Shown piece by piece: positions 19,603 to 27,374 of a DNA stretch of 64,000 nucleotides; the stretch's first letter is position 1, and every line of letters begins with the position of its first letter. Made by a program: the position numbers and the translations under genes. The stretch covers positions 1,116,001 through 1,180,000 of the forward strand of contig NZ_FOPG01000001.1 in assembly GCF_900113435.1 (NCBI RefSeq), read 5' to 3'. The stretch is from Sulfitobacter dubius (GTDB lineage Bacteria; Pseudomonadota; Alphaproteobacteria; Rhodobacterales; Rhodobacteraceae). The notes below the pieces were generated by a model. It saw only the letters and a program-made list of their open reading frames with translations. It searched no databases and was not told the DNA's origin.

Positions 19603-19688
19603 CCCATCATTTCCCAGACTTCCCATGTACTCCCGCGACATTTCCCATGTTGTCCCGCCCACCCATGCTTTCCCAGCGGAACCTCCCA
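19603..19688 (-). promoter_or_regulatory. Dense array of MraZ-type TGGG boxes
   Basis: Within 86 bases the minus strand carries seven TGGG and two CGGG boxes. Their starts on the plus strand are 19603, 19613, 19622, 19632, 19644, 19654, 19662, 19672 and 19685, so most steps are 8-10 bases. Two pairs are exact TGGGA-N5-TGGG matches (19603-19616 and 19662-19675). The array lies between mraZ and the divergent membrane-protein gene at 19760, so either or both could be regulated. Confidence 0.5.
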
Positions 19689-19759
19689 GATCGCGTAGCT
19701 GCATCTTGTTCTTTCGCCACGCCCGCGCCATGTAGTGCCGCAAATCGGAGGAGTGCATC

Positions 19760-20533
19760 ATGATCCAAGCCACAGCTCTTTTTACGCACGCGCTGAATAT
19801 GTTGTTTCATGCGCCAGCCACGACACTGCGGGTAATCTTGCCAGCAGTTTTCTGGGTCATGGGGGCAGCAGCCGTGGCAGGCGTGCTGGCAGGTGATGCA
19901 TTGGGCGCGATGGATCAAGTGATAGACCGTGCCGCCCCGCCACCAACGGATCAGCTGCTAATTTTGATCGCTTGCGGTCTTGCTGGCATCTTGGGCTATG
20001 CGCTGATGGCTGTGCTCTGGCATCGCCATGTCCTGCTTGACCGTGACGCCACAGGGGCAGAGGTACGCCCGGGCGCGCGGCTGTTTTGGAGCTACGTTTG
20101 GCGCGCCATAGTGTTGGGCTTTGTGCAGTTCCTTGCTGCGATCCCCATCGGGATTGCCATGCTGTTGGTTGGCGGCCTCACCGGCTCAAGCCCTGTAGCA
20201 CTGCTGCTGATCGGGCTGGTAGCGGGCGTGGCCTTTCTGTGGCTGGCGCTGCGGCTTAGCCTTGTGCTGCCCGCAGCGGCCATGGGTCACGTCATGGCAG
20301 TAAGCGAAAGCTGGCGCGCGACCGAACCGCTATCGCGCACGCTATGGGCGCTGGCCGTGCTGCTGGCTGTGGTGAATACACTATTAGGGGTTATCGCGGG
20401 CATGCTGCTCCCCGCCGACCCCGGCCTGCGCCTGATGCTGGATTCAGTGCTCTATCTTATAGAGGGGCTTGTCTTCGTCTCGATGCTGACAACGCTGTAT
20501 GGCCACCTGATCGAAGGGCGCGAGCTGGGCTAA
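19760..20533 (+). CDS. Polytopic membrane protein of unknown function
   Basis: The 257-residue protein has about six hydrophobic segments, near residues 22-44, 66-86, 112-140, 143-170, 190-218 and 228-250. There is a short charged loop (RDATGAEVRPGARLF) in the middle. I do not recognise a named family. The general shape resembles uncharacterised membrane proteins of roseobacters. The ATG is preceded by a strong GGAGGAG. It is divergent from the dcw cluster and shares with it the upstream region that holds the TGGG array. It is convergent with mrp. Confidence 0.8.
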   Translation: MIQATALFTHALNMLFHAPATTLRVILPAVFWVMGAAAVAGVLAGDALGAMDQVIDRAAPPPTDQLLILIACGLAGILGYALMAVLWHRHVLLDRDATGAEVRPGARLFWSYVWRAIVLGFVQFLAAIPIGIAMLLVGGLTGSSPVALLLIGLVAGVAFLWLALRLSLVLPAAAMGHVMAVSESWRATEPLSRTLWALAVLLAVVNTLLGVIAGMLLPADPGLRLMLDSVLYLIEGLVFVSMLTTLYGHLIEGRELG

Positions 20534-20552
20534 GCCGCCCGCGCGCCTCTAT

Positions 20553-21617
20553 TCAAGCCATACCGCCGTCGATCAACCCACGCGCGATGCGGGCATAAGC
20601 ATCGGCCATGGCCCCCTCGCCTGCGGCAACTGGTGTGCCACTATCCCCCGCAAGACGGGTCTCCAGATCAATCGGCAGGCTGCCCAGCAACGGCACCCCC
20701 ATCTTATCGGCCTCTGCTGCCACGCCACCGCGACCAAATATCTCATGCTGCGATCCGCAATCGGGGCAGACGAACATCGACATATTCTCAATCAACCCCA
20801 GAACGGGTGTTTTCAGGGTCGCAAACATATCCAACGCCTTGCGTGCGTCGATCAACGCAACGTCCTGCGGCGTACTGACGACAATAGCACCCGAAAGCTC
20901 AGACTTGGTGCAAAGCGTAAGCTGCACATCCCCCGTACCGGGCGGAAGATCGACAAGCAGCACATCAAGCTCGCCCCATTCCACCTGCCCCAGCATCTGC
21001 TGCAACGCGCCCATCAACATCGGCCCGCGCCAGACCACGGCCTTGCCTTCTTCTAACATAAAGCCGATCGACATCAGTGTGACGCCATGCGCCTGAAGCG
21101 GGATGATGGTCTTACCGTCAGGGCTGGCGGGGCGCTTATTCACCCCCATCATGCGCGGCTGACTGGGGCCATAGATATCAGCATCCAACAGCCCGACCTT
21201 ACGGCCCGCACGCGCCAGCGCCACGGCAAGGTTGGAACTGACGGTGGATTTCCCTACACCGCCTTTACCCGAGCCGATAGCCAAGATGCGCTTCACACCG
21301 CTGGGCTTCATCGGCCCCTCCTGCGGTTTCGGATGCCCCCCGATTTTCAGGCTGGGCGCCTTGGGTGCAGGACCATGCGCCGTCAGCGCGACCGAAACAT
21401 CGCCAACTCCGGGTAAGTCGCGCACCACCTGCTCTGCCGCGTCTCGCAGTGGCGCCATCTGGCGGGCCACGTCAGCATTGGGTGCCTCGATGACGAATCG
21501 CACTTTTTCGCCATCAATCACCAATGCACGGATCAAATCATGGGATAGCAGGCTTTTTCCGTCAGGCAGTTGCACCCGCTCCAGCGCCGCTTCGACTTCT
21601 GCTTTGGTCACAGACAT
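20553..21617 (-). CDS. mrp: Mrp/ApbC-type iron-sulfur cluster carrier ATPase
   Basis: Mrp/ApbC proteins are P-loop ATPases that carry Fe-S clusters to apo-enzymes in the cytosol. The 354-residue protein has an N-terminal MIP18/DUF59-like domain (about residues 5-80), a linker, and the deviant Walker A GSGKGGVGKST. DADIYGPSQPRMMG, VDLPPGTGDVQLT and the CPDCG pair for cluster binding follow. The ATG at 21617 with GAGGAGAA upstream is chosen over a longer open frame. The 600 bases upstream are noncoding and hold the hairpin RNA array on the opposite strand. Confidence 0.94.
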   Translation of the reverse strand: MSVTKAEVEAALERVQLPDGKSLLSHDLIRALVIDGEKVRFVIEAPNADVARQMAPLRDAAEQVVRDLPGVGDVSVALTAHGPAPKAPSLKIGGHPKPQEGPMKPSGVKRILAIGSGKGGVGKSTVSSNLAVALARAGRKVGLLDADIYGPSQPRMMGVNKRPASPDGKTIIPLQAHGVTLMSIGFMLEEGKAVVWRGPMLMGALQQMLGQVEWGELDVLLVDLPPGTGDVQLTLCTKSELSGAIVVSTPQDVALIDARKALDMFATLKTPVLGLIENMSMFVCPDCGSQHEIFGRGGVAAEADKMGVPLLGSLPIDLETRLAGDSGTPVAAGEGAMADAYARIARGLIDGGMA

Positions 21618-21743
21618 GCGCAAATTCTCCTCTATTAAGCCTCCTGAAATGGCAGGTTCTACGCCAAGCGCAAGGGGATGGCCTGTTTCGCATAAAGAAC
21701 AGGCGCAATGCCCAAGAATTACGCAGGCATACCATGTTTTTGC

Positions 21744-21799
21744 TGCATAGCAGCATTGCAAAAAGAAACATTGTGCAAGCGCAGCAATTAGCGCTAACT
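21744..21799 (+). promoter_or_regulatory. Candidate promoter of hairpin array A
   Basis: TGCATAGC (21744-21751) is followed 27 bases later by TTGTGCAA (21771-21778), then AGCG and CTAACT (21794-21799). TTGTGC and CTAACT are 17 bases apart. The same TGCATAGC / TTGTGCAA pair with the same 27-base offset occurs before the DUF1127 gene at 22121-22155. In R. sphaeroides the related CcsR locus is known to be driven by stress sigma factors of the RpoH type. The sigma class here is not determined. Confidence 0.45.
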
Positions 21800-21841
21800 T
21801 ACTTTCATAGGCAGGGCCAAGCGCCCAGCTTTCGGAAAGAC

Positions 21842-22008
21842 CAGACACATTCATCCTCCTCCCGAATGTGTCTGATTTTGAGAAGACTTAGATGCATCCA
21901 TCCTCCTCCCGGATGTAGCTGAGTTTGGAAAGACCAGACGTATCCATCCTCCTCCCGGATGTGTCTGTATTTGGCGGCGACATCTACCTCCTCCCAGATG
22001 TCGCCGCT
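21842..22008 (+). ncRNA. Array A: four CCTCCTCCC-loop hairpins (cuckoo/CcsR-type small RNAs)
   Basis: Four stem-loops follow one another on the plus strand: 21842-21874 (11-bp perfect stem), 21886-21924 (14 positions, one mismatch), 21935-21967 (11 bp with two G-U pairs) and 21973-22008 (13 bp). The first three loops read ATCCTCCTCCC and the fourth ACCTCCTCCC. The stems differ in sequence but keep base pairing, which is covariation. This is the signature of the cuckoo RNA family, CcsR1-4 in R. sphaeroides. The CCUCC loop is complementary to Shine-Dalgarno sequences. The last stem is followed by CTCTTTCCC, possibly a weak terminator. Confidence 0.8.
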
Positions 22009-22030
22009 CTTTCCCTCCCTCCCCCTTCAG

Positions 22031-22048
22031 ATGACAGTTTTGTGACAG
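22031..22048 (-). promoter_or_regulatory. Pho-box-like direct repeat
   Basis: The minus strand reads CTGTCAC-AAAA-CTGTCAT, two 7-base repeats with 11-base phasing. This matches the PhoB consensus (CTGTCAT-N4-CTGTCAT) almost perfectly. It sits between array A and the promoter of the DUF1127 gene. No convincing -10 element follows on either strand, so its target is unclear. Confidence 0.35.
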
Positions 22049-22120
22049 TGCGCCGAGTTAGCTCGCTGATGAAACCTTTTTAATTCAATGTCTTATCGAA
22101 TTTTCTACCTATGCACTTTC

Positions 22121-22175
22121 TGCATAGCGGGATTGACTTTATGCCCGTTGTGCAAATGCAGAAAGAGCGTAAATA
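22121..22175 (+). promoter_or_regulatory. Candidate promoter of the DUF1127 gene and hairpin array B
   Basis: TGCATAGC (22121-22128) and TTGTGCAA (22148-22155) have the same spacing as before array A. A possible -10, TAAATA (22170-22175), follows TTGTGC after 16 bases. This would give a leader of about 35 bases before the ATG at 22219. Confidence 0.45.
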
Positions 22176-22218
22176 GCAGGCAACGAGATGATACACAGAT
22201 GAAAAAAGAGGCGCCGAA

Positions 22219-22431
22219 ATGGCTTACATGAACACAACAACCGCAAACACAACTTCCGTCTTCGCCCGTATCGGCGGCGCATTCGAAGGTCTTGCAACTC
22301 GCTACAAACAGCACCGTCTGTACCGTGAAACTTTCGACGGTTTGAGCGCGTTGAGCAACCGCGAACTGGCCGACCTTGGTCTGAGCCGTTCCGAACTGCG
22401 CCGCGTCGCATGGGAATCTTCCCGCGGCTGA
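22219..22431 (+). CDS. DUF1127 small protein, CcaF1-like
   Basis: The 70-residue basic protein ends in the DUF1127 signature: YRETFDGLSALSNRELADLG followed by LSRSELRRVAWES. In R. sphaeroides the DUF1127 protein CcaF1 (RSP_6037) is encoded directly upstream of the CcsR hairpin RNAs and is an RNA-binding protein affecting small-RNA maturation and turnover. The same order is seen here, with array B starting 15 bases after the stop codon. The start is supported by AGAGG eight bases upstream. Equivalence to CcaF1 is inferred from size, family and context. Confidence 0.85.
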   Translation: MAYMNTTTANTTSVFARIGGAFEGLATRYKQHRLYRETFDGLSALSNRELADLGLSRSELRRVAWESSRG

Positions 22432-22445
22432 GCCGAGATAGAAAT

Positions 22446-22612
22446 CGGACGTCAGAACCCCTCCCTGTTCTGCCGTCTGAAAGCCGGGGTGCGCGTCACT
22501 TTCCTCCTCCCTGATGAGGCGGACCCCGCAAGGAGACCCGAAGCCGACCCTCCCTCGACGCTTCGGGCCGACATAGAAACGGCGGCACCTTCCTCCCAAG
22601 GTGCCGCCGTTT
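22446..22612 (+). ncRNA. Array B: four C-rich-loop hairpins downstream of DUF1127 (CcsR-type)
   Basis: Stem-loops are at 22446-22479 (loop CCCTCCCT, 13 positions with one mismatch), 22485-22528 (loop ending CCTCCTCCC, interrupted stem), 22537-22567 (loop CCCTCCC, 8-bp outer stem plus 3-bp inner stem) and 22577-22612 (loop CCTCCC, long perfect stem). Orientation, spacing and loop motifs agree with array A and with the CcsR/cuckoo family. In R. sphaeroides such RNAs are released from the DUF1127 mRNA by RNase processing. Loops here are shorter and more varied than in array A. Confidence 0.8.
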
Positions 22613-22615
22613 TTG
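22577..22615 (+). terminator. Intrinsic terminator ending array B
   Basis: The fourth hairpin of array B has a 15-bp stem (AAACGGCGGCACCTT and its complement), a CCTCCC loop and a run of five T. It serves both as a C-rich-loop hairpin and as a strong intrinsic terminator. It also separates the locus from the convergent uvrD. Confidence 0.85.
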
Positions 22616-22673
22616 TATGTAAGGTGCTGTTTAAGCAGGTATTCTTTAGCCACGGGTAGGCAGCAAGATAGCC

Positions 22674-25091
22674 TTAGAAGGGCACGTCTTTCCCGCCGGT
22701 CAAGAACCGCGACACGACCTTCTTGGTCCCGGCCTTTTCAAAAGCGACTTCCATCTTGTCGCCCTCCATACCGATCACCTCGCCATAGCCGAATTTATCG
22801 TGAAAAACGCGCTCGCCCATTTCAAAGGCGGCGACCGCCTGCATGTCGATCGTGACGTTTCGGCTTTCGCGCGGCTGGCTCGTGCCCCGCGCCCCACTGC
22901 GCGATTGCAGACGCTTCCAACCCGGAGAGTTGTAGACATTCGCACTTGCCGCGCGGTCATGCAGATCAGACTGCGGCATGGCAGCCCCAAACCCACCGCC
23001 GTAAAGTCCCGGTGGGGTCAACACATCCACATGCTCTTCGGGCAGTTCATCAACAAAGCGCGAAGGCATCGCGTTTTGCCACTGGCCAAATACCCGGCGA
23101 TTGGCGGCAAAGGAGATGGTGCAAATCTGTTCGGCGCGGGTGATGCCGACATAGGCCAACCGCCGCTCTTCCTCCAAGCCCTTGATCCCGCTTTCGTCCA
23201 TTGAGCGTTGCGAGGGGAATAGCCCATCTTCCCAGCCGGGCAGGAAAACCATGGGGAATTCCAATCCTTTGGCCGCGTGGAGCGTCATGATCGAGACCTT
23301 CTCGCCATCGCCCTCCTGCTCATTATCCATGATCAAGCTGACGTGTTCGAGGAAACCTTGTAGGTTTTCAAACCCTTCCAGCGCCTTGACCAGTTCCTTA
23401 AGGTTTTCCAAACGCCCCGGTGCTTCGGGCGTTTTGTCGTTCTGCCACATCCCGGTATAGCCGCTTTCGTCGAGAATCATCTCGGCCAATTCGACATGGG
23501 ACACCTCGGGCGGGCCGAAATCCACCCGCAACGGTGCAATCCCGTCATCCAGCACGTTATCATCTTCGCTGATCTCAATCCGTGGACCGCGCAGCATTGA
23601 TGACCAACGGTCGATCCCTTCGATCAACAGCCGCAACTGCGCCGCCCCTTTGCCGCCGATCCCGTCATGCGCCAAAAGGATCCGCGCACCCTCGACAAGG
23701 TTCACCCCGTGATCCCGCGCCGTGCGCTGAATTTTCTGCTGTGCCTTCTCGCCCAAACCGCGCTTGGGCGTGTTCACGATCCGCTCGAACGCCAAGTCAT
23801 CGTCAGGGCTGGTGACCACGCGGAAATAGGCCATGGCATCACGAATCTCTAAACGCTCGTAAAAGCGCGGGCCTCCGATCACCTTATAGGGCAAGCCGAT
23901 GGTCAGGAAACGGTCCTCAAAAGCCCGCATCTGATGGCTCGCCCGCACCAGAATCGCCATATCGTCGAGAGAAAATGGGTCGAGCCCCCGCGTTCCGCGC
24001 TGCGCGGATTCGATCTCATCCCCGATCCAGCGCGCTTCTTCTTCACCATCCCAATGGCCGATCAGGCGAATCTTTTCGCCCTCGGTCTCCTCGGTCCAGA
24101 GGGTCTTGCCCAAGCGCCCCTCATTGCCCGCGATCACGCCCGAGGCCGCCGCCAGAATATGCGGGGTCGAGCGGTAATTCTGCTCGAGCTTCACCACATG
24201 GGCGCCGGGGAAATCCGTCTCAAACCGCAGGATGTTGCCCACTTCGGCCCCGCGCCAGCCATAAATCGACTGGTCATCGTCGCCCACGCAGCAGATGTTC
24301 TTGTGCCCCTGCGCCAAGAGCCGCAGCCACAGGTATTGGGCGACGTTGGTATCCTGATACTCATCAACGAGGATGTATTTGAACCAGCGCTGATACTGCG
24401 CCAACACATCCGGGTGCGCCTGAAAAATCGTCACCATATGCAGCAGCAAATCGCCAAAGTCTGTCGCGTTTAGTTCGATCAGACGGCGTTGATATTGCGC
24501 GTAAATCTCTGGCCCGCGGTGATTGTAAGCGCCAGCATCGGCGCTCGGGATCTTGTCCGGGGTCAGCGCGCGGTTCTTCCAGCCGTCAATGATCCCGGCC
24601 AACATTCGCGCAGGCCAGCGCTTATCGTCGATCCCTTCGGCGGCGACCAGTTGCTTTAGCAAACGCAGTTGATCATCCGTATCAAGGATCGTGAAATTGC
24701 TTTTTAGCCCGACCAGCTCCGCGTGACGCCGCAGCAGCTTGACGCAGATCGCATGAAACGTGCCAAGCCACGGCATCCCCTCAACCTGTTGGCCCAGCAT
24801 CTGACCAACGCGGTTCTTCATCTCCCGCGCGGCCTTATTGGTGAAGGTGACCGCCAAAACCTCATTCGGCCGTGCCCGCCCCGTATTCAGCAAATGCACG
24901 ATTCGGGCAGTCAACGCCCGTGTCTTACCGGTGCCCGCCCCTGCGAGCATCAGTACGGGGCCATCCAATGTCTCTACCGCAGCACGCTGGGCAGGGTTCA
25001 ACCCCTCCAGATAAGGCTGCGGGCGCGCAGCCATCGCGCGGGCGGACAATGATGCACCTTCGAAGGCATCCATTTCGTCAAAATCACTCAT
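22674..25091 (-). CDS. uvrD: ATP-dependent DNA helicase UvrD/PcrA
   Basis: UvrD is a superfamily 1A 3'-5' helicase for nucleotide excision and mismatch repair and for clearing RecA filaments. The 805-residue protein has the Walker A AGAGTGKT (residues 50-57), GTFHAICVKLLRRHA, VDEYQDTN (motif II), GDDDQSIYGWRGA (motif III), LEQNYRST (motif IV), MTLHAAKGLEF (motif V) and VGITRAE (motif VI). The C-terminus has a GxxVxHxxFGxGxV-like tail (ERVFHDKFGYGEVIG), as in PcrA/UvrD. A perfect alphaproteobacterial LexA box lies 41 bases upstream, indicating SOS control. Confidence 0.97.
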   Translation of the reverse strand: MSDFDEMDAFEGASLSARAMAARPQPYLEGLNPAQRAAVETLDGPVLMLAGAGTGKTRALTARIVHLLNTGRARPNEVLAVTFTNKAAREMKNRVGQMLGQQVEGMPWLGTFHAICVKLLRRHAELVGLKSNFTILDTDDQLRLLKQLVAAEGIDDKRWPARMLAGIIDGWKNRALTPDKIPSADAGAYNHRGPEIYAQYQRRLIELNATDFGDLLLHMVTIFQAHPDVLAQYQRWFKYILVDEYQDTNVAQYLWLRLLAQGHKNICCVGDDDQSIYGWRGAEVGNILRFETDFPGAHVVKLEQNYRSTPHILAAASGVIAGNEGRLGKTLWTEETEGEKIRLIGHWDGEEEARWIGDEIESAQRGTRGLDPFSLDDMAILVRASHQMRAFEDRFLTIGLPYKVIGGPRFYERLEIRDAMAYFRVVTSPDDDLAFERIVNTPKRGLGEKAQQKIQRTARDHGVNLVEGARILLAHDGIGGKGAAQLRLLIEGIDRWSSMLRGPRIEISEDDNVLDDGIAPLRVDFGPPEVSHVELAEMILDESGYTGMWQNDKTPEAPGRLENLKELVKALEGFENLQGFLEHVSLIMDNEQEGDGEKVSIMTLHAAKGLEFPMVFLPGWEDGLFPSQRSMDESGIKGLEEERRLAYVGITRAEQICTISFAANRRVFGQWQNAMPSRFVDELPEEHVDVLTPPGLYGGGFGAAMPQSDLHDRAASANVYNSPGWKRLQSRSGARGTSQPRESRNVTIDMQAVAAFEMGERVFHDKFGYGEVIGMEGDKMEVAFEKAGTKKVVSRFLTGGKDVPF

Positions 25092-25131
25092 TCCAACAAT
25101 CTAGCGCGTCCGCGATACGAGATAAAGAGAC

Positions 25132-25146
25132 GTTCTGCAAATGTTC
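25132..25146 (-). promoter_or_regulatory. LexA (SOS) box GTTC-N7-GTTC before uvrD
   Basis: GTTC-TGCAAAT-GTTC is an exact match to the direct-repeat LexA operator known for Rhodobacteraceae and other alphaproteobacteria. It lies 41 bases from the uvrD start codon in a 205-base divergent intergenic region. Confidence 0.75.
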
Positions 25147-25296
25147 TTTCACTCAGTTTTGGGTTAGCGAATTTACGCTATGGCAGACCGCGGCGGAGTA
25201 GAGACAAGCGAGCTTAAAATGCGTTGAAAATCTTTACCCGTTGATAATGCTTTGGCGTCAATGTGGCAGAATAACGACAAAGGAGAGGAACCGCTC

Positions 25297-26064
25297 ATGT
25301 TTAGAAACGAAGATACTTCGGTCCTGCGCCGAGAGATTGACCGGTTCAAACTGCCAATGTTCATTGCTGAGTTGAACAACGATAATGGGCATTTCGAACT
25401 TCTTGCACTTAATACGGCCCACGAAGCCAATAGCGGGATGGTGATGGCAGAGGTGATCAAACGCCCCCTTCACGCCATAATGCCTGAAGATGAGGCCGAA
25501 GCGGTCAACGAACGCTATGCGCGCTGTGTCTCTAACGCGGGCCAAATTCGCTATCGTGAAATGTTACATATGCCCCGCGGCCCGCTGATCTGGGATACCA
25601 CGTTGCATTATGTGCAGTCGGACCGTGGCATAGACCGGGTGGTGGGCAGTGCCATCGTTGTAGAGCGGGTGCAGCGTGATAACCGCGACACCCTCGCCTT
25701 CGAAGACGTGCGCTATTTCGCGGCGACATCTTCGTTTAAACTTGAACAGATCTCCACGGTACTGGACGCCGCTGAGAAAGGTCTGATTGATCCTGCGAAA
25801 CTAACAGGGTCTGCTGGGATGCTTGCGGGGCTTTGCCGCGCCATCGACAGCACCATGCAAGAGCTACGCTCGATCGCGCAGGAACGTTTGGAGGCAGATG
25901 CCAATCCGACGGTGCACCTGATCGACGTGGACAGTGCTGATATCCAAGAAGGTGACGAGATCGAAGCCGCCATCGCAGCTCTTGTGGATATGGCCGATAA
26001 CCTGCCAACGCCGCCAGCCAACAAAACAAGCGCGGCCTCGCCGCTTGCCCGGTCGGTCTTTTGA
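25297..26064 (+). CDS. PAS-domain protein without a recognised output domain
   Basis: The 255-residue soluble protein has a PAS-like segment (about residues 15-135). It shows a PAS-type core (LLALNTAHEANSG, RPLHAIMPEDEAEAVNERYARC) and a PAC-like end (GPLIWDTTLHYVQSD, VVGSAIVVERV). It is followed by a helical region and a Pro/Ala-rich tail. I see no kinase, GGDEF, EAL or helix-turn-helix motif, so it is either a sensor acting by protein contact or part of an unknown pathway. The ATG at 25297 with AGGAGAGGAA is chosen. An in-frame ATG at 25261 lacks a ribosome site. It is divergent from uvrD. Confidence 0.75.
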   Translation: MFRNEDTSVLRREIDRFKLPMFIAELNNDNGHFELLALNTAHEANSGMVMAEVIKRPLHAIMPEDEAEAVNERYARCVSNAGQIRYREMLHMPRGPLIWDTTLHYVQSDRGIDRVVGSAIVVERVQRDNRDTLAFEDVRYFAATSSFKLEQISTVLDAAEKGLIDPAKLTGSAGMLAGLCRAIDSTMQELRSIAQERLEADANPTVHLIDVDSADIQEGDEIEAAIAALVDMADNLPTPPANKTSAASPLARSVF

Positions 26065-26207
26065 CAGCAGCCAAGTGGCGTCTTGAGCGTTCGATAGAGG
26101 CGTCAATTCCGGCCCCTTAACCTCCTAGGCAGCAGCCGGGCAGGTGAACAGGATCGACGCATTTTCTTCATCTGGACAATCCGTAGTCCGTTGGCGCAAA
26201 TGCCGCC

Positions 26208-27356
26208 ATGGACTTACATGCAACCTACCCCGCCCTTTCAGACCTCCGCCGTCGCGCCCAGTCGCGCCTGCCCAAATTTGTTTGGGAATACCTAGATTCC
26301 GCGACCGGGACTGAGGCGACCAAACACCGCAATCGCGCCGCATTGGATCGCGTCGGACTTATGCCTTCGGTGCTGCATGGTGAATTTACCCCTGACCTGA
26401 ACGTTGATCTTCTGGGGCAGAAACTCCCGCTGCCCTTTGGCATGTCTCCTTTGGGTATGTCGGGCTTGATTTGGCCGGATGCCGAAGCCCACCTTGCCCG
26501 TGCGGCGGGCCGGGCCGGCATCCCCTTTGGCCTCTCCACCGTGGCGGCGACCAGCCCGGAAGACGTCGCACCCCATTTGGGTGATCATGGCTGGTTCCAG
26601 CTCTACCCACCGCGCGACCCTGAAATTCGCACCGATATGCTGGCCCGCGCCAAGGACGCAGGTTTTACAACGCTGGTTCTCACCGTTGATGTGCCTGTCG
26701 CCTCGCGCCGCGAACGGCAAACCCGCTCTGGTTTGACCAGCCCACCAAAGCTTACCCCGCGGCTGATGGCACAGGTGGCGATGCGGCCCGCATGGGCAAT
26801 GGGCATGGCCCGCCGTGGCCTGCCGCACATGAAAATGCTCGATAAATATACCCAAGGCACCGCCACCGCGAACCTGCCGCCGACCGCCCATGTGGGTTAT
26901 CTGCTGCGCACCGCGCCGGATTGGGATTACCTACATTGGCTGCGCGATCACTGGGACGGCCCTTTAGTTATCAAAGGCGTTTTGCGTCCCGAGGATGCAA
27001 CAGCTTTGGAAAAAGCCGGGGCCGATGCGATCTGGGTATCCAACCATTCAGGCCGTCAGTTCGATGCCGCCCCCGCCAGTGCCGAAGTCCTACCAGCCAT
27101 CCGCGCGGCCACGAAACTGCCGGTGATCTTTGACAGCGGTGTGGAATCAGGGCTCGACATTTTGCGCGCCTTTGCGCTTGGTGCGGATTTTGTGATGCTG
27201 GGCCGGGCGTTCCATTTCGCGCTCGCCGCCCTCGGGCCACGGGGTGTTGATCACCTGATCGACCTGCTCGCACGCGACCTGATCGCCAATATGGGGCAAC
27301 TTGGAGCGCGGAACTTGCGCGACCTGCCGCAGCCCTTCGACTTATCGCCGCTTTAA
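26208..27356 (+). CDS. FMN-dependent alpha-hydroxy-acid dehydrogenase (LldD family)
   Basis: This 382-residue TIM-barrel flavoprotein oxidises an alpha-hydroxy acid such as L-lactate or glycolate. Family landmarks are PLPFGMSPLGMSGLIWPDAE, WFQLYPPRD, TVDVPVASRRERQ, VIKGVLRPEDA, the catalytic-His motif SNHSGRQ (His280) and FDSGVESGLDILRAFALGAD. The exact substrate cannot be told from sequence alone. lldD, mandelate or glycolate relatives are all possible. The pyruvate such an enzyme could make would feed the pyruvate carboxylase encoded next, 101 bases downstream on the same strand. Confidence 0.92.
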   Translation: MDLHATYPALSDLRRRAQSRLPKFVWEYLDSATGTEATKHRNRAALDRVGLMPSVLHGEFTPDLNVDLLGQKLPLPFGMSPLGMSGLIWPDAEAHLARAAGRAGIPFGLSTVAATSPEDVAPHLGDHGWFQLYPPRDPEIRTDMLARAKDAGFTTLVLTVDVPVASRRERQTRSGLTSPPKLTPRLMAQVAMRPAWAMGMARRGLPHMKMLDKYTQGTATANLPPTAHVGYLLRTAPDWDYLHWLRDHWDGPLVIKGVLRPEDATALEKAGADAIWVSNHSGRQFDAAPASAEVLPAIRAATKLPVIFDSGVESGLDILRAFALGADFVMLGRAFHFALAALGPRGVDHLIDLLARDLIANMGQLGARNLRDLPQPFDLSPL

Positions 27357-27374
27357 TCGGTTTGCTTACAGAAA

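Noticed and set aside
21842..22008. CRISPR-like appearance of the repeated CCTCCTCCC units
   Set aside because: The repeated part is only the loop. Flanking arms are self-complementary and differ between units, and there are no constant repeats, unique spacers or cas genes.
26065..26207. Gap between the PAS gene and the hydroxy-acid dehydrogenase gene searched for tRNA, small ORF or hairpins
   Set aside because: No cloverleaf, terminator or convincing ORF is seen. It probably holds only the promoter of the downstream gene.
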